A program made the position numbers and the translations under genes. A stretch of 64,000 nt of DNA from Cheilinus undulatus. Its lineage: Eukaryota > Chordata > Actinopteri > Labriformes > Labridae. The DNA lies in NCBI RefSeq assembly GCF_018320785.1, contig NC_054873.1:35005196-35069195 (forward strand), written 5' to 3'. Each line of letters starts with the position of its first letter. The first letter of the stretch is position 1. The notes below the pieces were generated by a model that had not been told where the DNA came from, ran no database searches, and saw only the letters and a program-made list of their open reading frames with translations. Shown one piece after another: positions 1 to 21,255 of the stretch.

Positions 1-3
1 AGG

Positions 4-548
4 CAGGGGTGTCCAAACTTTTCCACAGAGGGCCTAATGCAGAAAAATATAGGAATGGTGGGGCCACTTCCAAGTATCTCACCTTATGAAAGTTAGTAAA
101 ACCAATCTAAGTGATTGAGTATGCTTAAATAGCTAGGTCATGGCTGACAAGGCAAATAGCCAATCATTTTAAGAATTTTGGACAAGCCGTTCAGATTTCA
201 GGGACCCTGGTCAGCCCTAGCTACCACTGGCTCTGCCCCAATAATGCCACTGGTTCTGCTATTTGCTGCTGTAAGCCATCAGGGCATTACAAAACTGCCA
301 TAATTGCCAGTATGTTTACCATTTACAGTGCTGTCTCAATTTAATAAAAAAAAGATATATAAATAAACTCTTCTTGTCAAAATCTTTGTTTAAAGATTTA
401 GCATAGTAGCACTGCCTTGTAGTGAAATTAAGAAGTACAGTACAGTCAAGCTCAAGCTTTATGTTCTAATGTGGGCCATATCTCATTTTAATTTTTGAAT
501 TTGCTGCAGGCCAATCACAATTGTTTGGACACAGTCTGGGCACTCCTG
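4..548. mobile_element. hAT-type non-autonomous element
   Basis: The left end starts CAGGGGTGTCCAAAC. The right end, read on the other strand, starts CAGGAGTGCCCAGACTGTGT, so the termini are imperfect inverted repeats of the CAGGGGTG kind found in fish hAT elements. There is no transposase reading frame inside. Only three bases of left flank are visible, so a target-site duplication cannot be tested. Confidence 0.55.
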
Positions 549-1660
549 CATTGATGATGATTGCAACACGCTACCTCATCAAAAAAAAAGCCTTCACACA
601 TGCACCCCTTCTGCTACAATTATGTAATACTGAGAGAGAAACATTTTAAAAAGCAAGTATTGTTATTAGTGCATCTTTATGCAATGAAACTGTTGATGAA
701 TACTGCTGAAAAAAACATAAGCACGAAAAATTAAACATGGAGGAATGGCCATCCCTAACACTCACGAACAAAATCATTTTGTGGGAATCACTGTTGTGAC
801 AAATATTCAGACAGTATATCACATTACTCCTGTATACGCTTCTATGCACCTGCTCCCTTTTAATCTAGAATACAAATGAAATCCTTTCTCTCACCTACAA
901 TGGTCCAGTCCCATAATATCTTAACTTGCTCATTGTGCCCTTTTAATAGGACTGGGTAACATGGCCTGAAATGTAATTGAAGATTTTATCACACTTAACT
1001 CAATTTGATGTATCATTTTAATTATCAAAAAACTAAAATGACAATGACTGACTCAAGAGTTCTGCTTTCATTAAATAAAATGTATTTAAATCTACATTTT
1101 CTGGGGGAAAAGGACATAAAATTCTGGGATTTTTTATTTATTTAATGTTTATTTGTATAGGGACAAGTATTAAGCAAGAAAACATTGCCACACACTGCAG
1201 CATTTATAGAAAGAGCTAATTTGCAAGGCCCTATATAAAATACAATACATTAAGCTTTATTTCCCTTTGGGGGTTAGAGCTGTAAACTGTCAGACTATTC
1301 AGTAATGTTGGCAGTCATGTTGATTTTGTGTGTCTGTGTAGGAAGTCAGCAAGTGAAGAGGGTGTGAACTACGGGAGTCCAAAGGTAGCTGTGGAGGAAG
1401 TTCAGTAGGAAATCTAGTTTTAATTTTTAAATCTCATCCTGAATCACAAATATCAACTTATGGATTAATCAGTTTATGGCTCAGATCTACCTGTTAACCC
1501 TCTATGCAACAAGACCGGTAGGATGCAGGTCTGCCTCTGGAAACTAAAGATTGAAATGTATGGGAGATATAGCTTTCAATTACCAGACCACTGTACTGAG
1601 GCATCATCTTCCAGCTAAGATCAAGGAGAGAAGGCTTAAATCTTTTGATTTTTGATCAAG
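549..1660. other. Gene-free AT-rich DNA
   Basis: No exon, RNA gene or clear repeat boundary is seen. It probably belongs to the first intron of ush1c, or to intergenic DNA if the other ush1c exons are arranged differently. Confidence 0.5.
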
Positions 1661-3440
1661 CTTGCAGTGCAGTGAAAAAGTGTGTGCCCCCTTCCTGATC
1701 AAAACTCCAGTAAAAATAAATGTAGTTTTAAAAACTATTATTTCATTTATAAGGAAAAAAAGCCATTGAAACATGAAGGGCCTGTTTAAGGTCACGCTAC
1801 GGCATCTCAGTGAGATTTAGGTCACACCAAAACAGTCATCTCTAAGCCATTCAGAGGTGAACTTGCTTGTGTATTTTGGATCATTGTGAGTTTGAGCTTG
1901 TGGCCACAAACTGATGGCTGGACAGATGTAACTTCAAGAAAGTTCAACTTTTGTCTCGTCAGTCCACAGAATATTTTCCAGAAGTCTTGGGGATCATGAA
2001 GATGTTTTTGGCAAATGTGAGATGAGCCTTAGTGTTCTTTTTGGTCAGCAGTGGTTTTGACCTTAGAACTCTCTCGTGGATGCTGTTTTGTCCCAGTCTT
2101 CTTATCGTTGAATCATGAACACCGACCTTAACTGAGTCAAATGAGGCCCGCAGGTCTTTAGATGCTGTTCCAGGTTCTTTTGTGACCTCCTGGATTAGTC
2201 GCCAGTGCTCTCTTGGAGTATTTTTGGTAGGCCGGCTTAGGCCTGGGCGATATGGCCTAAAAATCATATCACGGTATTTGTCTTGCCTTTGACGATAACG
2301 GTATTATATCACGGTATTACAAAATTAAAAAGAGATCATGCTTTTTAATCCAAATTTAAGTTTTATTAACCCCCTTCTCCCTTTAAAACAAACCTTTGAT
2401 GGCATACTCAATTTATGTCTACGTATAGGAACACAGAAAACATGTTTTATTTTTTAAGTCTCTCTAGGTTTACTTCTGTCTAACTGCACTCCAAGTTTTG
2501 CATTTCATCTCTAACCTGATGAGGTGTGTTAAACTGCTAATGACTTGAACATGTTTCCTAGTGAAGGCGTTCACAATAAAAAAATTTCAGAAAAGTAACA
2601 GCCACAGACTTTTATTTTGAAGAGCTTGATGGAAGTATTGTGTTTATCATTGAGTTAGCTTAGTTTTGGCTGCCGTACCAGAGAATACAGCTAGTTTACA
2701 GCTGCTTTTCTGACCTCATTTAACATCGCAGCCTGGATCTTTGACTCACTGTGGACTTAGAAAAGAAAGTTGTAAGTTAAAATAGACTTTTAAACGGTAA
2801 GAAGAAGAGCTGCAGTGCTGGGCAGACAAGCCAAAGCAGCACCTAGTTTCTGTTAAAGCCCTCGGCAGGCTGACAGAGGCAGCACACTGACTTAGTTGCG
2901 GTACAGCCGTCAGACTTTGAGAGGGAAAAAACATGTGTTTTGCCTGCTAACTGTGCCTAGTTACAGCGGCAAGAGTCTTTGACATTTGGTTAGTTACCTG
3001 GCTACACGTAATGCTAGAGCTAAACATGCTATTGACTAGACTCAGCCTGAGCTGTGTGTCACAACTCACTCTCTCCGCCAGCTGTGGGATGGTATTAATC
3101 CCGGTTAACCGCCAACCTCTACGTAGCACCATTTTTTTTTAACCAGCTCCTCCTGCTTTGGGATCTCTGTGCTTGAAGCCATTGTCACACTGAGGCAGAT
3201 ACGATGACGTCATCAATAAGCATTATCGCAATTGGTCGGTAGAGTCCAAATCTCTACCTTAGGCCAAATTTATATAATTTATACCGTCTACCGCATATAC
3301 CACACACCCCTGGGCCGGCTACTCCTGAAAAGGTTCACCACTGTTCCAAGTTTTCTCCATTTGTGGATAATGGCTCTCACCAAGGTTTCACTGGAGTCCA
3401 AAAGCATTAGGGGGTACTATTTAAGTGATTTCTTGATTCA
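1661..3440 (-). mobile_element. Tc1-like transposon relic, split by a hAT insertion
   Basis: The transposase reads on the minus strand. At 1959-2260 it translates to a Tc1-family helix-turn-helix region with the recognisable stretches HDSTIRRLG and PLLTKKNTKAHLTFAK. The more N-terminal part, VRAIIHKWRKLGTVVN, lies beyond the inserted element at about 3321-3400. The region 1785-1935 carries remains of the C-terminal half, including the antisense of NDPKHTS. A terminal repeat with the Tc1-like run gcccccttcctga is at about 1665-1700. The copy is decayed and cannot encode a working transposase. It lies in or near ush1c intron 1. Confidence 0.8.
2238..3312. mobile_element. hAT element inserted into the Tc1-like relic
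   Basis: The element begins TAGGCCTGGGCGATATGG and ends in a partial inverted match (CAGGGGTGTGTGGTATATGC read on the minus strand). It is flanked by a perfect 8-bp duplication, GGCCGGCT, at 2230-2237 and 3313-3320, which is the hAT signature. Removing it rejoins the Tc1-like transposase sequence on either side, so it is younger than its host element. No hAT transposase domain was recognised inside, so it is probably non-autonomous. Confidence 0.8.
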
Positions 3441-5009
3441 ACAGGTATGGCAGTAATAAGACCTCTACTTACATACATTATATTCATATGACTCGAATGT
3501 TTGTTTACAATTTTTTCTTCCCAAGGGTTTTTATGTTCTCCCATCCCATATTCCTTGCCTGTTACCACAGAACTTTCTGATCCTGACTGCTTCAGTGATT
3601 ATCAGTTATATTTAATTTAGTAGTTTGTGGTCATTATTTCCTATATTAGGTATTTCATGACTGATATGGACACTGCTTCATGATACACTATCTGTTATTT
3701 TAGTCTTATGGAAAGCAAACACTAACACATTTAGAGTTCTGTGTATTATATCACGCGGGGTTAAAGCATAGGTTCATTATCCACGCCTTGTAATAAGAAA
3801 TACAGGACAGTCACTGAACTCTGTGGACCGTGCTATGAGGGTGTGTGACACAGAGTTTATTGCTGTCATAAATGCATCTTGTTCAGGGAAGTAACACACA
3901 GTCAGCCACTCCTGCAGCCTGGACTGCATGCAGACTTTGACACCATAAACCAAATATGCAAAAGACCAAGCCCCTTTTAAAATAAAATACACTGCCTGGT
4001 TGAGAAAATCCTCATCACACCATCTAGGTTCTAATATAAATATCTTTCAACTATAACCTACAAATGACAAATATTTAACGACAGAAGCTGAAGTATAAAC
4101 TGCACATGCTACCAAACACATGCAGTAATGCAGATAATTTCCCAGAAGAAACAAAGCCTGATTGTGCCGTGTTGGCCCCTCAGCCTCTTATTAAAACCCT
4201 AAATTGTCCCATCTCTTCTGCTCGGCTGCCCATCTCTGGCACATTATCTAATGCTCAGATGCCCTTTGTGAGGAGCCTGTAATATGTGACCCTGCTCGCC
4301 TGTGTGCAGCACAGATGGCTGTGTGTGATGATCCCTGCATGGTCTGGGGCTGAAAACGCCTTCAACATATCATGTTCCCTTTCTTTGTTATCTTTAACTC
4401 ATAGCTACCTTTCCAGGTTGTCATGCTCAAACACCAACCATCAAACATGAGCTCATTTTTGCTTGTATGATAGAAACACAACAAGGGTCAAATTAATATA
4501 CATCTATCCTGACAGTTGTGTGATGTTTAGCCTATCTGAGAAAGACAAATAAAGTATAAATGTCTATCAAAATAGTTACTTGAAAGACATTGAGGCTTCT
4601 TACTGAACACTGTGGAGGTAAAAATGTGTTTTTTTACCTAATTAATCCATAAATAATGGTTATTTCAATAAAAAGCTAATCACATCACTCATTACTTTGG
4701 CAACTGTTTGAGTTTTATTTTTCTTTTCTGGGTTGTTTTTTATAGTTAGCAATACACAAATGAGCCATCATCTTAAAACAGTAGCGTATATATTTTTTAT
4801 ATTTTCAAATATGTAGCCTGCCAGAAAATACATATTTAAAAAAAACTTTTACAGTTTCTATTGAGGCAGTTGGTCAGGCCTGTCTGCGTAACATCCTACA
4901 GAAACACCTGAGCCAGGGAGGTGACAACAGGTAGCTAGGGAATATTTTGAAATACACTTACATGGCTATTTCTTCGATATTCAAAGACAAAATAATATCC
5001 GTAACTTAC
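3441..5009. other. Gene-free stretch, probably ush1c intron 1
   Basis: No coding exon is recognised. The block at about 4130-4390 is less AT-rich and not obviously repetitive, so it may be a conserved non-coding element, but single-sequence data cannot show conservation. Confidence 0.4.
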
Positions 5010-5045
5010 CTTGTGCCTAAATTCTCGAGCAACTTTCCGCTCCAT
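5010..5045 (-). CDS. ush1c: Harmonin, first coding exon only (partial gene)
   Basis: The minus strand reads ATG at 5045-5043, then twelve codons giving MERKVAREFRHK, then a consensus donor GTAAG at 5009-5005. This matches the N-terminus I recall for harmonin (human MDRKVAREFRHK), the PDZ-domain scaffold that tethers cadherin 23 and other Usher proteins in hair-cell and photoreceptor bundles. The exon is only 36 bp, so the call rests on a short but distinctive peptide plus the splice donor. The N-domain and PDZ exons were not found in 1-5000 and should lie to the left of the window. The gene is head to head with ccdc77. Confidence 0.68.
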
Positions 5046-5638
5046 CGCCGACAGATACTAATAAACGGATCGACGTAACGTGAGGTGCTAGAGTCTGGGA
5101 AGTTTGACAGACAGGACTGAGCTGGGGTCAGAGCATCAAGCTAAGCCAGTAACATCAGAGCATCCGGTTTAGATTTTCAAAGTAAAACAATCATTTCCAA
5201 AGAAAATTGTTTGGAATATTATTCGGACAACTTGTTGCCTTTGACAAAATGATAAGAATCTAATTTTGATCCGGAAAATTAGTCAAGTTAAATTAAAAAA
5301 TTAGACCAATTTAAATAGTTTTCATTAAGACCCTTATTCCGAAAGAGGAAGCGTTTATCTTTCAAAAACTTGACAAAATTGTCGGCGTTGAATCACAGAT
5401 GGAAATTTGTGTTTTTCAAATTCTTCTGTAAGTGATCAACGTAATCTGGTTTTAAATGTATTCTCTTTCCTCTACTCTGACGCACAACCTCTAATTTAAT
5501 TTATTTTTTTCCATCAAATTTCCTTTTTGTTATACTGGTATGAATAACTTGAATGTTTTGTTGCATATGTATGGTTAATATGGTTCCCTCCCCTGCCGCT
5601 AGATGGCAACGTGACCAGAGATCGCAGAAGAAGTAACA
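5046..5638. promoter_or_regulatory. Head-to-head promoter region, ush1c / ccdc77
   Basis: About 0.6 kb separates the ush1c start codon from the likely 5' untranslated exon of ccdc77. The region has several CpGs and no repeat signature. Around 5602-5611 the sequence ATGGCAAC forms one half of an RFX X-box, with a poor second half. Promoter function is inferred from gene arrangement, not from a core motif. Confidence 0.45.
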
Positions 5639-5738
5639 TCTGCTCTCCAGTGTCTCACGAAGAAGTAGAGGCGACGCAACTTCCGGGTTTCAAAAGCTTG
5701 GTAGCAACAACGAACTTTGTGGTGACCACCAAAGAGCT
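5620..5738 (+). other. ccdc77: Likely 5' untranslated exon 1 of ccdc77
   Basis: A possible donor (GCT followed by GTGAGT) is at 5738/5739. The next exon begins at 6359 after a pyrimidine-rich tract ending TGTGTCAG. The upstream edge is a guess, because no transcript evidence is available. Confidence 0.4.
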
Positions 5739-6372
5739 GTGAGTTTTGCAAAGCTGTACTTGTGTACGATGTCTGTTTGTATTTTAGCCAGAAATCACAA
5801 GAAATATGTTGGCTATATATGTATAGTGTTGTACTGTTAATGAATCAGCTAAATCTGAAGTTTTTTTCTCTGATTGTGGCTGTAACGTTGACGTTATCAC
5901 GCAGGACAAAACAAATGCTACAGGTCATAACAATACGCTTAACAGCTGGGACAGATAGGCTAATTCAGTGGCATTGATGTCAGTGTTTGCCCAGTAAAGA
6001 TCTTGTATTAAACGTTGAAACTACTTCCTCATTGAACAGAAAACCTTGGTTTTAAACGTCCCACTCGGCGCTCCCCTTTTAGCCCCCCAATACATGATCA
6101 CAGAGAGACACATGAATGTGTTGTAGTGTACTTAACGACAGGGATGGGACACTTAACAATTCTTGAATGAATATTTTGAAGTTAACTTGTAATCAATACA
6201 CAAGACATTATAAGTACTAAAGAAGGTATTACAGGATTACATGTTAGATGTTTTGCTTCACAAATTTCAATCTTCAGCAGATGTGAATGTTACACCTCTA
6301 ACAGCAATCAGCATTAACAGTGATAACTGCTGATTTTATTTTGTCTCTGTTGTGTCAGTGTTTTGTTCTGGG

Positions 6373-11388
<5,016 letters not shown>

Positions 11389-11509
11389 GGAGTGGACTGT
11401 GACATTTTGTGTCTCTATGTAGTTGAGTGTCGGATTCATGAATGTCTTTATTGCTATGCTTATATCACTCATCCTGACACAACGTTTTATTTATTTTGTT
11501 GTTCCAACC

Positions 11510-11515
11510 AATAAA
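11510..11515 (+). terminator. Poly(A) signal AATAAA of ccdc77
   Basis: AATAAA lies about 120 bp after the ccdc77 stop codon, giving a short 3' untranslated region. Confidence 0.7.
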
Positions 11516-11525
11516 GATGTTTTGC

Positions 11526-13490
11526 TACAGTAGTATTAAAACCATCAATGCCCATAATGATTTAAAGTGTGACTTACACAAGCAAAAATATGTTTTTTCC
11601 TCAGCAGTCATGTAGACTTTTCATATAACTGGAAGTGTAGGTGTTATGGCATTAAAGCTGGCTCCATTGTAAACAAAGTCATGTGTCCCTGTAAGCTCAG
11701 ACAGTGAACTATCATGCACAATAATAGGAATGATAAAATGAGTCAACTGAATGCTAAATGTAGGCAGCTTTCTCCTTGAGAAGCACATAAGTAAAAACTG
11801 GATCTTACCCAACTCTCCCCTTTTGTTTCTGGTCTTTATTCTAGGCTCAGGCAGCTGGCTACAGCCTTACTTTACTGCACAAAGAAGCAAAAAAGGATCA
11901 AATAATGTCAACTTTGCATTAATGACATAACTGACCGAAGGGCACTTAATGGCAACATTTATAAAGCTTCCTTTATGTGAATGACAGGTCTTGAGTCATG
12001 ATTATGACAGTGTCATGTCAGTCTTATGCATATCCCTTCAAATAATGTTTTATCCATCTTTGTAACTAATATTAAATTGTAAAAAATGTTAAATGATCAC
12101 ATTATTTAGCTATAATACACTTATCAAAAGATTACCTGTAACAGCAGGACATACCTTAGCGAATTACCCTCTAAGTCAAGAGTTTTTTACATCTGTTAAA
12201 AATGAACAAAAAAATGGAGATAAAAAGAACTGAAAGTTCTTGGTGCTGCATGTCTGATTTATTTCATACATGCTGCAGTCAGAGATAGCAGCAACAATGT
12301 TATGATACAACGAAGCTTAGATTTTTCTGGGTATAACACACTTGATTTTGTATGTCTGCTTATGCACCATTCAGTCAAGCTGACTGGTAGATACATCCAG
12401 TATACCCAGTGCATTTAATAAAGTACAATAACTTGTGTATCTGATATAAGACAAGAAAACAATTTTTTAAACCCTCTAATGTGATGATAAGGTATGATTC
12501 ATGGCCACAGCCAGAAGTGTTAAATACATTAAAGATCATATGCATGTAACTTATTATTTATTTGCACTTTTTTAACTACTGTATTTTAAATAGATATTTA
12601 CTTCTAATAGGCAAATAAATTTATAGATTACAGCATTTGGGCAAAAATAATGCTATTCCACCTAAAAAAATACCCTTTAAAGCCAACATATTTTATGCAA
12701 CTGTTTTCATCATTTAAAAAATTCATAATACAGCATGTTAAAAATCAATAATTTCTAACTTCTCCCTCTTTAAAAAGGACAGAAACTGCCAGATGTTAAT
12801 TTTTCAAGTTGCTTAACATAGGTGTGGATAGTTATTCATTCAAAATTGTAACTTTCAATACAAGGGTGTATTTTTTTTAGACTGTAGTCGTTGTACAGAC
12901 CCTTCAAAGTAAAACAGATGCTTTTTTTTTAGTTTCACTTCAAGCATGAAATATCCATGCTGTGATCAGCAGAGCCCATTTGATTATTATGAATAATTTG
13001 ATTTTGCATTTATAAATCATAACAATATGCAGTAATATACTTTTTGCTATTGTACTTTTTGGCACTAATAGTATGATTTTAGGAAAAATAAATTTAAAAA
13101 ATCTATGAAAAGATGTGGGAAAAATATCTAACATTGATTAAAAAATGAAAAAAGTGAAATGAAAAAGCAGAAGAAACCATGCTCAAAAAGCAGTTATAAG
13201 AACACCCCAAAAATGTAAATTCTAATTTATTAATTTTACTTAAACCAAACTGGTACTACGAAATTGTAAATGAAAAATGTGTATTGCCATTGCAGCAAAA
13301 AAAAAAGAAAAGAAAAAAAATAAATATATATATATATGTATTAAACGACAAAAAAATAAGATACGGGATGTGAGTTTCGATTTTAACTGTTTAAAGGAGT
13401 GGTAACTTTCCTTTCTACAGAATGACAACTAACTAATGCTTGCTTGACTCAACGTATGACGTAGTATTCAACCCGGAAGATCCGTCCTCC
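11526..13490. other. Intergenic, AT-rich; no gene seen
   Basis: This stretch separates ccdc77 from hdhd5. It has simple A/T-rich tracts, including an A-rich run and a short TA repeat at about 13295-13340, and no recognisable exon or transposon terminus. Confidence 0.5.
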
Positions 13491-13501
13491 GTATATAGAT
13501 C

Positions 13502-13510
13502 TGCGCATGC
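13502..13510. promoter_or_regulatory. NRF-1-like site upstream of hdhd5
   Basis: The sequence TGCGCATGC is the core of the NRF-1 motif and lies about 250 bp before the hdhd5 start codon. NRF-1 drives many genes for mitochondrial proteins, which fits a mitochondrial HAD protein. The match is to a motif only; binding is not shown. Confidence 0.45.
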
Positions 13511-13752
13511 TCATTAGTTGTCATTAGCGATAACAGCCCTGCTGCCTGTAGTGAATGATAGCCGTTTAACTAACAGAATGAGGAGATAGCGCAGAGTCGA
13601 GTATTGACTCTCTGTGATTGAGAAACCATGACCCATTTCTTTAGTCTGTAGTATTGCTAAGTTGGCAGTCGCTGTTAGCTCGGGTAAAAGCTAGCTCAGC
13701 TCTGTCTTACATTGTTGTTTACCACCGTTTTTACACCCAAGTGCCTGGAGAA

Positions 13753-20012
<6,260 letters not shown>

Positions 20013-20672
20013 GACGAAGATCAAGTCTCGATTTATCTTACAGCCATCCAGCAGTAGCTCTAACAGCTTTTAAGTGGTATTAGAAATGTGTTTTTTCTTT
20101 ATGAATATCACAGGGGAGATGTAACTCTTACTTTACAACATTTTTAGAGACTTGTGAAGTGCCATGGAAGCAAAAAGCAACAAAATGCAGCTTTAACAAA
20201 AATATAAGTTACACATTTTAAGTCGGTTGTGCATGTTAGTGTGTCACTGACTACTTTTTTGCCTTTGTTTCTTTTTAACACAAAGTCAGAAACACATTTT
20301 GAAGTAGTTTGATGCATTACTTATGCACTCAAGAGTTTGATATCATATGTGTTGGTTCATTGATAAAAATCTAAACATAGTTAGAACATAGTTTCATCTA
20401 AAGCAGGCTAACTTTCAGATATACCCCCATTTTGACCCTCCAGCAGGTCTGAACCTTGTTTGACTGCTATCATAGTTCAGCCTGTTTTGTGTTGAAGCTA
20501 TGTTAAATGCCTAACCACTACTGTTGAGAAGATTAAGCCAGCCGGTTTCACTCAAGTACCTCATCAATCTGAGTTTTAGTTTTAGGCCACAGTAGGTTTT
20601 TTAATTGTTATTTTGAAAAGTTTATGGCATTATACAGTGTTTCAGCAGAAACAAGGCAGGTGCTATTTTTAC

Positions 20673-20678
20673 AATAAA
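20673..20678 (+). terminator. Poly(A) signal AATAAA of hdhd5
   Basis: It is about 660 bp after the hdhd5 stop and is the last plausible signal before the convergent rab19 3' end. Confidence 0.6.
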
Positions 20679-20702
20679 GGGGTTTTAACTATAAAAATTT
20701 GT

Positions 20703-20708
20703 TTTATT
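20703..20708 (-). terminator. Poly(A) signal of rab19
   Basis: TTTATT on the plus strand is AATAAA on the minus strand, about 550 bp after the rab19 stop. It lies only 25 bp beyond the hdhd5 signal, so the two transcripts probably end over each other. Confidence 0.55.
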
Positions 20709-21255
20709 TACAGTTTATGTGAACGTCCATGTTGGAGGGCTTAAGTATGGGAGAAAGAATGCCATAAAAGTTGCAGAAACGTAATTTTCAAAGGTTGTTG
20801 TTTGTGACTTATACTTGTGATTTAGAAGTTTAACCATGTCTAAACAGCAGGTGACTGCAGGTTTACACTGTGGAACTCTGATAATGCACTGTAAAAGCCA
20901 TACTGTATGAAAGAACATTAAAAAGGACACATAAAGTTGCTTTTCAAGTTAAAAATGGTGTTTATGCACTTTCACATGTGTGGTGTGTAATTTTGGAGCT
21001 GCAATTATCCACAGAGGAATATTACAAAGATTTTTGATAAGCCAATAAAAACATGTTATCAACTCTGGCTTTCTTAAAATGAAAGCTAAAAATGCACATA
21101 AAATCTATACTCACACGCAGTGTTACATATTGGACGTAGTATAACCCAAAACATGCCTGAGTAGATAACTCCTCTCCACAGGTAAAGGAAATTGTCACAA
21201 AAACGTCAAGCTTTGTCACAGAAGTCTTAAATGAAACGTCCCCTCCTCAGGCCAC

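Noticed and set aside
13654-13752. Longer N-terminus for hdhd5 starting at 13654
   Set aside because: That start is TTG. The first in-frame ATG is at 13753 and begins a basic presequence-like stretch.
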